A DNA stretch of 64,000 nucleotides, from contig JAAFIH010000004.1 in the NCBI GenBank assembly GCA_013297755.1, positions 1 to 64,000 on the forward strand, in the 5' to 3' direction. Position numbers and translations under genes: made by a program. Of the stretch, positions 39,001-54,000 are shown one piece after another. A model generated the notes under the pieces. That model had not been told where the DNA came from and did not search any database. It worked only from the letters and a program-made list of their open reading frames with translations. Each line of letters starts with the position of its first letter. The stretch's first letter is position 1. The stretch comes from Cytophagales bacterium. Lineage in GTDB: Bacteria > Bacteroidota > Bacteroidia > Cytophagales > UBA9547.

Positions 39001-42000
39001 CCAGGCACAATCGATGCAAGTTCGTTAGCCAATAGAACTATTTTTAAATCAAGTTCGACAAATAACTATATACATACAATTGGTGATGTAGATGGCGATG
39101 GATTGCCTGAAATAATTGTGCCACAATACAATTCAAGTACTATTAATATCTTTAAAAACCTCACTTCCCCAGCTCCCAGCATCACAGGTTTTGCACCCAC
39201 AAGTGGACAAGCAGGTGTGGATAGAGTTACATTGACTGGAACTGCACTTGCAACTGTCAATCGCATTTCGATTGGTGGTGGAATTACCCAAAATATCATT
39301 TCTGCAACCAATAACACACTAGTTTTCAGACTTCCTGCAAGTGCCACAACAAGTCAGATTATGGCTCAAAATGGTTTTGGTATGTCGAGCACATCTACAG
39401 GAACATTTACTATTTCTGCACCATATCCTTACCCAAGTATTTCGGGAATCACCCCAATTTATGCCGCTTCTGGAGCTGCTATTAGCATTTCTGGGCAATA
39501 TTTTGGAACTGGAGCAGGGCAAAATGTAGTGTATTTTGGAGCATCTCAAGGAACAGTAACTGGCTTTTCTGCCAATAGTGTCATTGCTTCTTTGCCAACT
39601 GGTGCTACGTATGATGCTGTAACTTTATTAAACCGCCAAACTTCATTAACAGGAGCCAATTATTTACAAATTCCAAGTACTACATTTACAGGTGCTACTA
39701 CGATTAATGGAAATACGCTGAGCAATAGAATAGATATTTCTACGTCTCAAAGCAGTAGAACTTCATCTGTGGCAGATTTTGATGGGGATGGAAGAAATGA
39801 CATTGTTATTGGACAAAGCAGTCAAGTAATTGTTTTTAGAAATATTTCTACTTCAAATACATTAGCAGGAAGCGGTTCATTTACAAATTCAACTTATTCG
39901 ATTGGAGGCAGCCCAAGAGAAATTATTACAGCTGATATAGATAACGATGGAAGAATAGATATTATAACCTCAAATCAAAATTCGAATTCATTTTCAATAC
40001 TCAAAAACATATCTTCTGGTGCAGGTAATATTGCATTTAGTACTAGAGTTGATGTTCCAACAACTCAATCTTCCACAAATAATGCCTTATCTGTTGCTGA
40101 TATGGATTTAGATGGTTTTATGGATGTAATTTTATATGAAGTTGTAACTGGTGCAAATAGGATTACGATATACAGAAATAGTGGTTCAGTTGGAACAGTT
40201 ACTGCTCAAAATTTTGTGGAACAATATTCACTTCCGTTGGGCACAAATTCTATTTTTGATATAGAAATTGCAGATTTGAATGGCGATAATTTTCCTGAGA
40301 TTGCAGTTGGATTCCAGACCACCTCAAATAATGTATATATTTATAAGAACAATAGCCAAGCTGGATTTTTAAATATGGCTTTGCCAACCATTTTTTCAAC
40401 TGGAATTGGTTCTATTTATAATTTAACTGCTGCTGATTTTGATAATGATGGCAAACGAGACTTAGCGATTGGTCATTACTGGGGAACATTTACAGATTTG
40501 AAGTTTTTTAGAAATACTTCTACCAATAATTCTATTTCAGGTACAATTTTTGATTTTAATCATGGTTCAGCTATTTATTTTAATACTGCGAATGCTGGAG
40601 ATATAGATGGCGATGGACGAATTGATTTAGTGGTAACAGATTCATATAGCCCAGGAGCATTAAAGATTTTTAGAAATACTTCTACTGCAATTGGTATAAA
40701 TCAAAATACCTTTGCACAAAGTGTGAGTTATCCTCTATTTGGTAATAATGGAGATGGAATTGTACATATTGCTGATTTGACATCTGATGGTAGACCTGAG
40801 ATTATTCAATTTAGTACTTCAAATAATTTATCTATTTGGAGAAACCAAATTTCAGAAATACCAACCATTACAGGAATTGCTCCAAATCCAGCTGTGGCTG
40901 GAGTTTCGCAACTTACGATTACGGGAACAGGACTTCAAAATACTTTTTCAGCTTTGTTTGCCAATGGAGCTAGTGTAACATCTATTTCTGGTTCAACTCC
41001 TACAAGTGTAGTCGTTCGCCTGCCAGCGTTGGCACAAACAGGTGTGGTTTCCATCACAAATATTACAGGTGGTTTGGCTACATCTCCACAAGTTTTAACG
41101 ATTACAGCTTTCCCTTATCCTACTATTACTTCTATCATTCCTAATCGTGCTGAAGTTGGCAACGCCATTGTGATCAATGGAAATAATTTTGACCCCACAC
41201 CAAGCAACAATACTGTTTATTTTGGAGGAGTAAAAGCTGCCATTACTTCAGCTACCATTTCGACTTTGGGAGTAAATGTGCCTCAAAGTGCTGATTATGA
41301 TAATATTAAAGTTATAAATAATGTCAATAAATTGACTTCTGAATTTGGTTTTGATTTCACGCCTACTTTTACAGGAATGACTACTATTTTGAGCAGCATT
41401 TATGCTACTAAGGTTGATCCAGCCTTATTTTCTAATTCTGATAGAGTGATGACAGGAGATTTGGATGGAGATGGAAAATTAGATTTGGTTACAGGTTCTA
41501 GTTCAAGCTCTTTTGTTTCAATTTATAGAAATACAAGCAATGCAGGTACATGGACAGGCACATCTTTAGCCACCAGAATTGATTTGAATATTGGGTTTTC
41601 TAGCATTAGAGATATTGAATTAGCTGATTTTGATTTAGATGGCAGATTAGATATAGTTGTACTTGAAGGTGGTTCAAATAATATAATTGTTCTTAAAAAC
41701 AACTCTTCTGTTGGTAATATAGTTTTTTCAGCAACACCAAGTGCCACATTACCAGCTGGAGCAAGTGTGTATTCTTTGGCCGTGGCTGATTTTGATTTAG
41801 ATGGCAATACAGACATAGCAGCAGGTGGATATTTTTCAGCTAATATATTCATTTTCAAGAATTTAGGTATTGTCAATACCATTACCAATAGTTCTTTTGC
41901 TAGTCCAGTTTCATTTAATTATTCTTGGGGATATTCTGCAGATTTAGATGCTGGCGACTTAAATGGCGATGGCTATCCTGATTTGGTTTCTGCCAATGGA

Positions 42001-45000
42001 ATTGGGTATAACAATTTTACTATTTTTGAAAATAGAGGTTTAAGAGGTTCTTTAGCTTTTAGAACGCCAGTTGATTATAACACAACACAGCCTTTTGGTG
42101 TAAAAATTGCTGATTTAGATAATGATGGTAGATTAGATATTTTGGTTTCAAATATCAATACAAATATTTCAATCTATAAAAACAATCTTGTCAATACTAC
42201 TATCACTACTACATCTTTTGGAAATGCAGGGGTTGGCGTTACATACTCAGCTAATTCTGCAAACAGAGGTGTAGATGTAGCAGATATGGATGGCGATGGT
42301 TTGGCTGATATTTTGGTTTCTAATTTCAACAATCCTGGTTCGGTTTCAATGTATAGAAATAGGGGAGGATCAATTTCTGGCACTTCCTTTTCTCCAAAAG
42401 TAGATGTAACGACAGGTATTTCTCCTTATGGCATCCAAGCAGTAGATATGGATGGCGATGGACGAACTGATATTGTGAGTTCAAATACCTCTTCTAACAA
42501 CTTGTCCATTATTAGAAATAACTTATCTACTTTCCCAACTGCGACAGGTTTTAACCCAACTACTGCCACTGCATTTAATATTATAAGCATTGCAGGTTTT
42601 AATCTAAATTCTATTAATCAAGTACGTTTTGGTACAGGTTCTACAGCTTTAATTACCATTTTGGGAGCAACATCTATTTTGGCTCAAGTTCCGTTGAATG
42701 CCACATCTGGGCAAGTGATTGTAACCAATTCGCAAGGCGTGAGTTCTACTGCTCCAGGTGTGTTTACCATGATTCCTGTAGCATTCCCAACTATTACAGG
42801 AATTAATCCACTTTCTGCTACTTTGGGTGACGCCATTCAAATCAATGGAAATAATTTTAGTACTATTTTGGGTAATAACCAAGTGTTTTTGGGTGCAGTT
42901 GTGGCTACAGTTACTTCTGCTGCTGTAAACCAACTTACCGTAACTGTTCCACCAAGTGCTGATTATGGATTGATTTCAGTTCTCAATCGTGAATCTAATT
43001 TACAAGCCAATTATTCTATTCCTTTACGCAACACATTTGGAGGCTCTGGCACAATTATTGGAAGTTCGTTTGCCAATGCAGTGAATTTTACTGGAGTATT
43101 AAATTCGCCTTATTTTTCATTTCAAAAAGATTTGAATGGCGATGGCAAACCAGAGATTTTGGTTGGAAATTCAACAGGTAGCTATATTACCATTTTTGTA
43201 AATAATGCTTCTGGAAATACAGTTACTGGAACTACATTTTCATCGTTTAATATTTCTATGCCATTTGGATATTCTATACACATCAATGCTGATGATTTAG
43301 ATAATGATGGCAAACCTGACTTAGTAGTAGTAGATTATACCAATGGTAGAGTAGCTGTTTTGAAAAATAATTATGCTGGTGGTGCATTAACTGCTGCTGC
43401 ATTTGGAACACCATTTTTGTTCACAACTGGCACGAATCCACATACTGCTGCTATTGGAGATGTAGATTTTGATGGATTTAATGATATAGTTATTGCTAAT
43501 GCTACAAGCAACAATATTTCTGTATTTAAAAATAATGCTACACTTGGAGTTATTAATGCCAATTCCTTTGCAGCTAAACAAGATTTTACAGTTGCAACAA
43601 CTCCTGTAGAAGTTTTGCTTTCTGATTTAGATAACGATGGTAGATTAGATATTGTATCTTCAAATGAAAGTGGAAATTCATTGTCAATTCTAAAAAATAT
43701 TACTTCAAGAGGAATTGTTAATGCTGGTTCATTTGCATCAGTAGTCAATTATACAACCCCATATACTGGATATGGATTAGGAATTGGCGATTTTAATAAT
43801 GATGGAAAACCAGATATTTTATCTGCTTCTCGCACAAATGCCTTCGTAATGCTTTTCCAAAATAATACTACAGGAAATACCATTACAGGTACATCTTTTA
43901 GCAGAACAGATATAGCAGCACCTGTTTATAGTTATAGAAATGCAAAAATTGCTGATTTTGATGGCGATGGAAAAAATGATTTTACTGTTCCTACAGGCTT
44001 TAATCAAATAAGTGTGTATCGCAATGTATCTACTGGTGTTGGGTTAAATGTAAATAGTTTTGCTGCATCTGTAAATTATGCCACACAAAACTGGCCTTGG
44101 GGATTGTCAGTAGGAGATTTAGATGGCGATTTCAAACCTGAAATAGTGTCTGTAAATCAAAATTCGAGTTCAATTTCTGTTTTCAAAAACCTACAAACAA
44201 GTGCAAATCCTGTAATTACTTCCTTCAATCCTTCTTCACTTTTGCAAGGACAACCGTTTACCGTAAATGGATCAAACTTTGCAGGAATTACAAGTTTACA
44301 AGTGAATGGCGTAAATTCTCCATTCTCTATTATCAATGCCTCATTAATAGTAGCAACTGTTACTGGAAATGGAACTACTGGCTTGATTTCTGTGAATGGA
44401 TTTAATGGTTCAGCTGTTTCGGCAACTAACTTAATTGTTATTCCAATACTTATTCCAACCATTACAGGCTTTAATCCAACTTCAGCCTTGCCAAATGCAG
44501 TAGTTTCGGTTTTTGGAAATAATTTTGTAAGCATCACTGGAATTTCTATCAGTGGAGTAAATTCTCAATTCTCCATTGTCAATTCTCAATTAATTACAAT
44601 TACAGTTCCAAGTGCTATCACAGGAAAGGCTTCTATCATTAATTATAGTGGACAAACGCAATCATTATCAAATCTACATATCATTACCAACGCTGGAGCT
44701 GATTTTGGTAGAATGGCATTTTTTGATGGGATTAATAATTATGTAACTATTCCAAATGCTGGAAATACACTGGAAAGTACCAATTTTACATTCGAAGCCA
44801 TGATAAAACGCAGCAGAATTTCTGCTCCAAATGGTCAAGATAGATTATTGATGTCCTCAAATTTTAATGGATTAGGAGTTTATTTTGAAAACAATCGTTT
44901 GACTTTTGGAAAAATTGGTGTGAGCCAAGTATCAACCAATAATCCTATTTCAGATACTGTTTGGCACCATGTGGCTGTGAGCTATAATGGCTCTGTAGCT

Positions 45001-48000
45001 AAATTTTATTATGATGGTATTTTTGATAGCCAACAAGCCTTTACTCAAACTTTTAATTCATCAAATGGGACTTATTCAATAGGTTCTAGAAGTTCATCAG
45101 AGTATTTTCAGGGTAGAATAGATGAAGTTAGAATATGGAATGTTGAACGAACCATTACTGGAATCCAAGCCAATAAATGTGCTGAGATTAATGGCACAGA
45201 ACCTAATTTGGTGGCATATTATCGTTTTAATGAAAATGCAAATTCTACTTCTGTGACTGATGCTTCGCCAAGTGGTTTGCATGCTACTGCATTGAACTTT
45301 ACTTTGCCAGCCGAAAGACCAATTTCTACTGCCAAATGCTACCAAGCTGCCACAGTTTCGGGACTTTCTCCAAATCCTATTGTAGGAAATGGTGCAAATA
45401 TTTTAACCCTAACTGGAACTGGATTTACGGATATTTTGGCTGTTCGTTTAGGAAATTTGAACTTACCCAATTTTACAGTTTCTGGAAATACGATTGCAGT
45501 TTTGATTCCAACTACAGTTACCAACACCAATATAATTGTTGTTAATGGAACTGAAACCTCAACTTCAACTGGAATTTTGACAGTTACAGGATTGATTCCA
45601 ACTTTTACAAGTATTACTCCAAATGCTGAACGCAGAGGTAGGACAATCACCTTATCAGGAACTAATTATAATAACATATCTTTCTTTGGCTTAGGAAATA
45701 CTAATTCTCAATTCTCAATTCTCAATTCTCAATTAATTATTGCAACTGTTCCAGGAAATGCCTCTATAGGAGCAGGAGTATTGACTATCACCAATTTAGC
45801 AGGCAATGGTTTTAGCAATTTTACGGTTTCGGGAACGCCAAGTCCAAGTGTTACAGGTGTTTCGCCAGCTGCCGCCATCAATGGAAATACGATTTCAGTT
45901 TCGTTAGATGAAATCGAGTTTTTGCAAAGTCCAATCACGATTGGTGGAACAACTTTAACTAATTTTACCCTTTCAGGAAATAATTTAAGTTTTGAAGTTC
46001 CACTAAGTGCCACAACTGGTCATGTGCGTGTACGTTCGCTTTATGGAGGAGTTTCGCCAACTGTTGCGGGTTCATTATTAACTATTTTACCTCCACCAAG
46101 TATTTCGGATTTTGGAGCTGTTGCCACAGGTGCTAAATTGGCTTCTTCTGGTTGTGGTGGTTTAGGCGAGTTGGTTACGATTACAGGAAATGGATTTTCG
46201 GCTGGTACTACAGATGTTACCATGAATAATTTCAATGTACTCAATCCAACTGTTACATCCTTGAATATGATAGTGTTGCGAGTACCAGATTTATCAGGTT
46301 CGCCTGCCCAAAACTTGACTGGTAAATTCAAAATTACCACCCCAGCAGGTAGCATAACTTCTATTCAAAACATGGTAGCTCGTTTTTGTGCCGCTACGCC
46401 AACCACAACTTTAGGTATTAAAAATGGCGATGATTTTGAAGTTACTGGAAATGATATGATAAATGTATCAGCTGTTTCGGTGGCAGGTATTTCAGCATCT
46501 TTCAATACCAATGCAAACAAATTAACTGTAATTGTGCCCAACAATGCACCTTCAGGATTTGTGCCTGTAAGCATTGCTCAAGGTTCATATTTATTTACAT
46601 TCCCTTTTAATTTCTTTATTTTCCCAAAACCTACGATTTCGGGCATTTTGGGTTCGCCAGCATTGATTGGTTCAACCATTAGTATTACTGGTTTTGCATT
46701 AACAAGCACCTCTGGCATTGCATTTAATGGAGCAAATCAAACGGTGGTAAGCAATATGAATGACAACTTGGTAACTTTAGTTGTACCCGTTGGGGCACAA
46801 AATGGAAATTTGAGTTTGACTGCCGCAGGTGGTACTGCAGTAAGTCCAACGCCATTTATTGTAGCTCCAAGCATAAGTGGCGTAAATCCAACAGCAGCTG
46901 GAGTAGGTCAATCGGTATCGCTTACGGGTTCTGGTTTGGCTGCGGTTTCGCAAGTGTTTATCAATGGAATGTTGGCTTCTATTTCATCAAAAACAGCCAC
47001 TAGAATAATTATAAGTGTGCCAAATGGAGCAACTTCTGGCGATTTAACGGCTCGAATTACTGGTTATACCACTCCTGGCATATTCTTTAGAGTGATTCCT
47101 GCACCAACCATTACAGATATTCAACCAGCAAGTGCCATTGCAGGTACGATTTTGACGATTTCTGGAACGGGTTTTTCAGCTTCCGGCATCAATACTTTAT
47201 CATTTAATAATACAGGAAGTGCCACAGGCACAATTATTGGCGATAATTTAATGTTAGTTGAAGTTGTAGAAAATGCAAGTTCAGGATATATCACTCTATC
47301 AAATTTAGGTGGAAATACTACAAGCAGTATTCAGTTCTTGGCTCAACCATCGCTTACAGGCAATTTCAATCCACTTGGCATGGGAGCTGGAGCAACCATT
47401 ACCATTTTTGGCAAAAACTTGTTCAATCCCACTTTAGTAACTTTTGATAATAATATTGCTACTTCATTTAGCTATCAGTCGCCTACACATATCATTGCTG
47501 TGATTCCAAATATCAGTTCACTTACTCCATTGCAAGTAAAAGTAACTACAGATGGTGGAACATCAAATGTTGTGCTTTATACCATTGCTGGTGCTCCAAG
47601 TATCTCAAGTATTACTCCAGGAAGTGGAAAAATGGGAGATGTGATTACTGTAAATGGTGATAATTTCTCATTAACTTCAAATACTGTTTTAGTGAATGGG
47701 GCAAATGCTAATCATGTTGCGTTGAGCAAAACAGTAATGCTGGTGACTGTTCCCGGAAATTGTACCCAAGCCACAGGAAATATTCAAGTTCAAAATGTGG
47801 GAAATCAATTTTTGTCAGCTCCTAATAATTTTGCCAATAGTCCATCAAACTTTGCTGTGATTCCATCTTTTACTGCAATTCGTAATATTTGCGATTTGAG
47901 TTCAGTAACTTCGGCTGTGCAAGGTGCTTTGTTACGCATAGAAGGAGCAAACTTTATTACTGGAAATACACAAGTATTTTTCAATACTGGTTTAGGAAAC

Positions 48001-51000
48001 ATCAGTACAGGTTTTGGAATTTGTAGTGGACAATTTACCTCGTTTTCAAATGGATTAGCCTTTGTTTGGGTGCCAAATACTGCTACTACAGGAAATGTAA
48101 CCGTAAAAACCAATGGAGGTACATCTTCTCCTATTTTCTTGACCATTATTCCTCCTCCTATTATTTCAGGATTTAGTCCTTTGAGTGGAGTGGCAGGAAC
48201 TGTTATAACCATTTCAGGTTCAGAATTTTATACCGTTTCTGGCATAGCTGTCAATAATATAGCTGCACCATTTACGCAATTAAGCCAAACGAGTATAGTA
48301 GCCACTATCACAGGCACTATGTCGAAAGGGAAAGTTTCTATGACCGCAACAGGAGGCTCGGCAAGTAGCAATGTAGATTTTGCTCCAACGCCAGTCATTA
48401 CATCTATTTCGCCTACGGAAGCTCCTGTAAATTCATTTATTGATTTAATAGGTACAAATCTTTATGGGGCTTCGAACATCAACTTTGCAGGAAATAATGC
48501 CACAAATTGGACAGATGGACTCACTAGTACTTCCGTAAGAGTTCCAATCAATGCAGTTTCTGGTATCATTTCTTATACCAATGCTGGGGGAACAGCTGTT
48601 TCGCCAATTGCATTTACCGTTTCTACCATTTTAGGAATGAGTACCAATACAGGAGTAGCAGGAACATTGATTACGCTAACTGGAAATGGTTTGACTTCAG
48701 CATCTAATTTTAGCTTTAATTCAACTTCTCAATTTCCAGTAATTACCACAGTTCTTGGTGGAGTTGTAGTGAGTGTGCCAGGTGCAGCTACTTTTGGAGC
48801 CATTACTTTACATTTTCCAAATGGGGGAAGTACTTCTTTTGGTCAATTTAGACCTACACCAGTCATAACTTCTATTTCTCCAAATACACATGGCACAGAT
48901 CAATTTGTGCAAATCAATGGTACAAATGTTTGGGATATGATTGGGGCAGATTTTGGTGGCGTAACGTCAAATAATTTAGGATTTAATACAGGTTCTAATG
49001 CTGCATTGATTGTAAGTAGAAACAATGTAAAAGTGCCAACCAATGGATTGACAGGTCTAGTTACGATTACAGTTGCAGGTGGTGGCATTGCCACAAGTCC
49101 AAGCACATTTACGGTAATTTCTATTTCAGGAGTGATGCCAGGCACAGTTTTAGGTGGCGATATGATTACAATCTCAGGTGCAAATTTGGATAATGCTTCT
49201 GAAGTGAATATTGGCGGATTAGCTTCTCAATTCTCAATTCTCAATTCTCAATTAATCACAGCAACTGTTCCAAATAACATTTCCAATGCCCAAATTATCG
49301 TTTTCAAAGGTGGTGGATTTAATGATAGTTTCTCGTTGAATTTACCAAATGCGAGTATCTCAGGTATTACGCCAAGTTCTGGTCCAATTGGAACTATCAT
49401 TACTATAAATGGAGCTAATTTCACTGCTGCTCGTGGGGTTCAATTATACAATCCTTTATATACGCCATTTGCTTATGCTATTAATTATCAAGTAATTAGC
49501 CCAACACGCATGGTGGCTACAGTTACAGGAAATGGCATTTCTGGAAATGTGCGAGTGATTGGACAAAATAATACTATTGCTTCAGGCCCATTGTTTACTA
49601 TGCCTCCAGTATTGAACACTTTGCCAAATCCAGGCGTGTTACCAGCTGGACAAACTGTAGTTCTCAATGGTGGAAATCTCACAGCTCCTACTACCATTAA
49701 CGTAGGTGGAATAAATGTACCTGTTACTAATTATGGTGCAAATAGCATTTCGTTTGTAATGCCAACACTTGTTGGAAATAATATTTTGACGGTTGGAAAT
49801 AGTGCTGGTGTGAGTACTGTGAATTTTGGATTTTTATCAATTACTTCAATTAGTACAACATCAGGCTTTGCTGGAAACACAGTTTCTATCGTTGGAACTG
49901 GCTTCTTCAACGTTGGAAACACAACAATCAGCGTTGGAAACACAAAATTCAACGCTGTAACTTCAATATTCAGCGTTGAAAGTCCAACAATCATCGTTGC
50001 AACTACCCCCGCCAACGCTGGAAACGGTAAAATCAGCGTTGAAGTCGGAGGTTACAGCGTTGAAAGTCCTGTTTCTTTCTTTCCAAGACCTGTAATTACT
50101 GGTTTTACAGTCATCAATGGAGTTGATGCCACAACAGCTCGATTAGGAAGCACTGTTTCAGTAATAGGAACAAACTTAAATAATGTAAATTCTATTACCT
50201 TAGGAGGAAGTACCAATGCCTATTCATTTACACTAGGTTGCACTACTGGCAACGATGGATTGAGTTTATTTCCACTTTGTGTTCCAAATAATGCCAATTC
50301 AGGTATCATTTTTGCAAGCAATGGAACATTTACAGCCACATTTGCAGGGTTCAATTTCTTAGCTCCACCAGGCACTATTTCAGGTGTGGCGGCTGTACCA
50401 GGCAATCAAGTAACGATCAATGGAGCAAACTTAAATTCAGTTACAGGTGTGGGTTTTGATGGAAATGAAGCCTTAGCTTTCACGCAACTTTCGCCAACGC
50501 AACTGACGGCTATTGTGCCATTTACTGCCACACTTTCTGGTACAACACAAGTACGTACACTAGGTGGAAACACAAGTAGTTCTTATACAGCTCCGCCAAT
50601 TATTACTGCCCTTTCAAAAACACAAGGTGCCGTTGGTATTGGTTTAAATGTGTCTGCAATGAATATTTCTGGCATTAACCAAGTGATTTTCCCTGTTGGA
50701 ATTACAGCCACAGGTACTAATTTTTCAAATAATATTTCGGTAAATGTGCCAGCTGGAGCTACCAATGGATTTGTTGCTATCAGAAACGAAGCTGGTTTGG
50801 GAACAAGTCCTATCAATTTTGATGTATTGCCCATGCCAACCATTTCGGGTATTTCGCCAAGCAATGGGGGAGAAGGAACTACAGTATTGATTAATGGTAC
50901 AAACTTAGATTTGATTACAGGAGTATTCTTTGGAAATGGCTTACAATCAGCCACTTTCACGGTTATTTCGCCAACCCAAATCCAAGCCACTGCCCCAACA

Positions 51001-54000
51001 GGAGTTTTGACAGGAGCTATACATATTACAAATAATGCCATTTATCCAACATCTATTATTTCGCCAACTACCTTTATTGGAAGTCCAGTATTTACTTCTG
51101 TTATCAATACATCAAATGGCAATGCACCATATATAGGTAGGGCAGGAGAGAGCATCCAAATCAATGGAGCGAATTTTACATCTCCATTCAAAGTTTTCTT
51201 CAATGGCACACAAGCTATTACGACCAATTTTGTAAATGCTTCGCAAGTTACAGCTGTTGTGCCTGTGGGTGCAACTTCAGGTTTGATTAATGTTTCTACC
51301 ACAGGTGGAGATTTCCAAACCAACGAATCGTTTTCGGTAGTCAATTTTGTAAATGCTCCAGTAGCAATCATTACCAATTCATGTGCAGGACAAACATTTA
51401 GAGTAAATTATACGGTTTCTGGTATTTTCCCTGCTGATAATGTTTTCTATGTAGATATCATGAATGGCGCAACTCTTGCAGTCACAAGTGTTGGAACTCG
51501 TACAGCCAATAATTCTGGATTTGTTTCAGCTATAATTCCTTCTGGATTAGCAGGAAATTATACTGCAAGAATTAGGGCAAGTTCTGCTCTTAAAAATTAT
51601 GGTTTAACTTCAACTGGTTCAAATACATTTGCCATTACCAATATCAATAATTGGTTGGGCTATACCAATAATTGGAGTACGTTTACCAACTGGGGCTGTG
51701 GCGTTTTACCTACTTCTCAATCTTATGTAACTATTGATAATTCGCCAATTGGGGGCAATCAGCCTACTATTTTTGGCTCAGCCACAGCAGGAACAGTAGA
51801 AGTAAATGGTGGACAACTGACAATGACTTCTGCTGGTATTCTTACTTTTTTTAATGATTTAAAATTAAGTTCAACGGCTGCTTACCAAGCACATCCAACC
51901 AGTTTTACATTGATTAATGGAGCCAATGCCACTGTAGTTTCTGCTGTTGGACATGCCGAAGTTGGAAATATCACCATTGGCACAAGTTCTAAACTCACTT
52001 TGGGTTCGCCATTAAAAGTAAAAGGCAGTTTTGTAAATAATGTAAACACATCTTACTATGCTAGTTATTATTATGGTTGGTATTTTATTTATGGATTCAA
52101 TTCTAATGGACATGCTGTAACTGTAGAAGGCTCTAATTTCCAAACTGTTGGTAATCCTGGATTTTATGCCACATTATTTGATGAATTGGTATTGAATAAT
52201 AATACCAGTGGTGCTGGAGTGGCTTTGGCTGGACCTGTACAGGTAAAATGTAAATTGATTAATTATGGTATTTTCAATGCTAATAATTTCTTGACAGAAT
52301 TTGTGAATGGACCTTGCTCTCCACAACTGATTGCCCAAAGTCCAAACACTACATTTGATAATATTGTGTTTAATAATACCTTGACAGCTGTAAATATCAC
52401 TCGTCCTATTCGTGTGCGTGGAAACTTTACTAGAGCAACTGGAGCTTTAGGTGTAACTATGCCAAGTGGTTCTGCCATAGAATTTGTGGGTACATCTGCC
52501 CCACAAATGATAGAATCTGCTGGACAGCCTTTGCAGTTCAATGATTTTAAAATTGATAATCCTTTAGGTGTTACATTGAGTACAACGCCAGGATCTGATT
52601 TGCAAATCTCAGGTAATTTTATCAATAATGGTTCATTTACAGATGCCACAAATACAGTTTCATTCTCAGGTGCAAACGTAACCATTGGAGGAACAGGAGA
52701 ATTTAATTTGAATAAAGTAGAATTAACTCCTACATCTACGGTTACTCTCAAACGCTCTGTCAGAGTACGTGGATTTTTCAAATCAAAAGGCGGTTTTGAT
52801 GCTGGTGGACAGACCATCACATTTAACGCTCCATCAGGTGTGCAAACCATAGAAAGTACAAACCCTGCCCGATTATCAGGCATAGAAATTGTTTCTACAT
52901 CTGTAGTTACAACATCTTCAAATATCAATATCAATGGAAATTTTGATAATGCAGGCAAGTTTGTAGCCACTGGAAATACTGGATTTGATGGCACTTCGCT
53001 CAAAACCATTGCAGGTACTGGATTATATGAATTTGCCAATGTGTCTGTAACCAATGCAGGTGTCAATATTGCCTCATCAGTGGCCATTTCTGGAGATTTA
53101 ACCACCAACGGAGCCTTAACCTCAGCTACCAATACAGAATTGACCTTTGCTGGAACTAACACCAACATCAGTGGAAACACAGAACCGCAACTAGCCAACA
53201 TCAACATCAATACATCTGCTGGAGTAACTTTAAATAGAGGTGTAAGAGTTCGTGGAAACTTCAAATCTAAAGGAACTTTGACTCCAAACAACCAAACGGT
53301 TACTTTTGATGCCAACGGTGGCCAAACAATCGAAAGCCCAAAATTAGTATCATTTTCTGGGGTCAATATTACACCAACAGCCCAAGTGATTACCTCAGCT
53401 CCTTTGGCTTTGGATGGTAGCTTAACCAATGCAGGACTATATTCAACCAATCAACCTACAGTATTGAATGGTTCTGGGGCTCAAACCATTGCAGGTACTG
53501 GTTCGTTTAATTTCCAAAGTATTTCTAATAACAATTCTTCAGCTACCGATTCAGTAAAAGTGTTAGCACCAATTCAATTATCAGGGAATCTTGCCAATAA
53601 TGGAAAATTATTTTCAAGCTCTGATATTCAATTTAATGGTTCAACACAAACCATTTCTGGAACGGTAGAACCTGTATTGACAAACTTGGAGTTAGCACCT
53701 AGTGCTTCTGTGGCATTGACAAGAAGCGTAAGAGTACGTGGAAATTTCAAAAATAATTCTGCTACCAATGGACTACAAGCATCTGCACCTGTAACATTGG
53801 AAGGGAACTCTGTCCAAAGTATTACTGGTACAGCTTCAACAATATTTGCAGATTTGAATATGAACAACAATGCAGGCATTGTGGCTACCCAACCATTAGA
53901 AGTGAGTAAGATTAATATTCAAAAACGTGGAAGAGTAGTCGTTCCAAATGCAAGTCCTTTGGTGGTAAGTTCTACTGCCAATAATGCTATTACTCGCACA

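Noticed and set aside
52263-53450. 395-codon open frame on the reverse strand within the giant adhesin gene
   Set aside because: It lies wholly antisense to a well-supported repetitive coding region. Its translation has no domain features and mirrors the Thr/Ala/Gly-rich codons of the sense strand.
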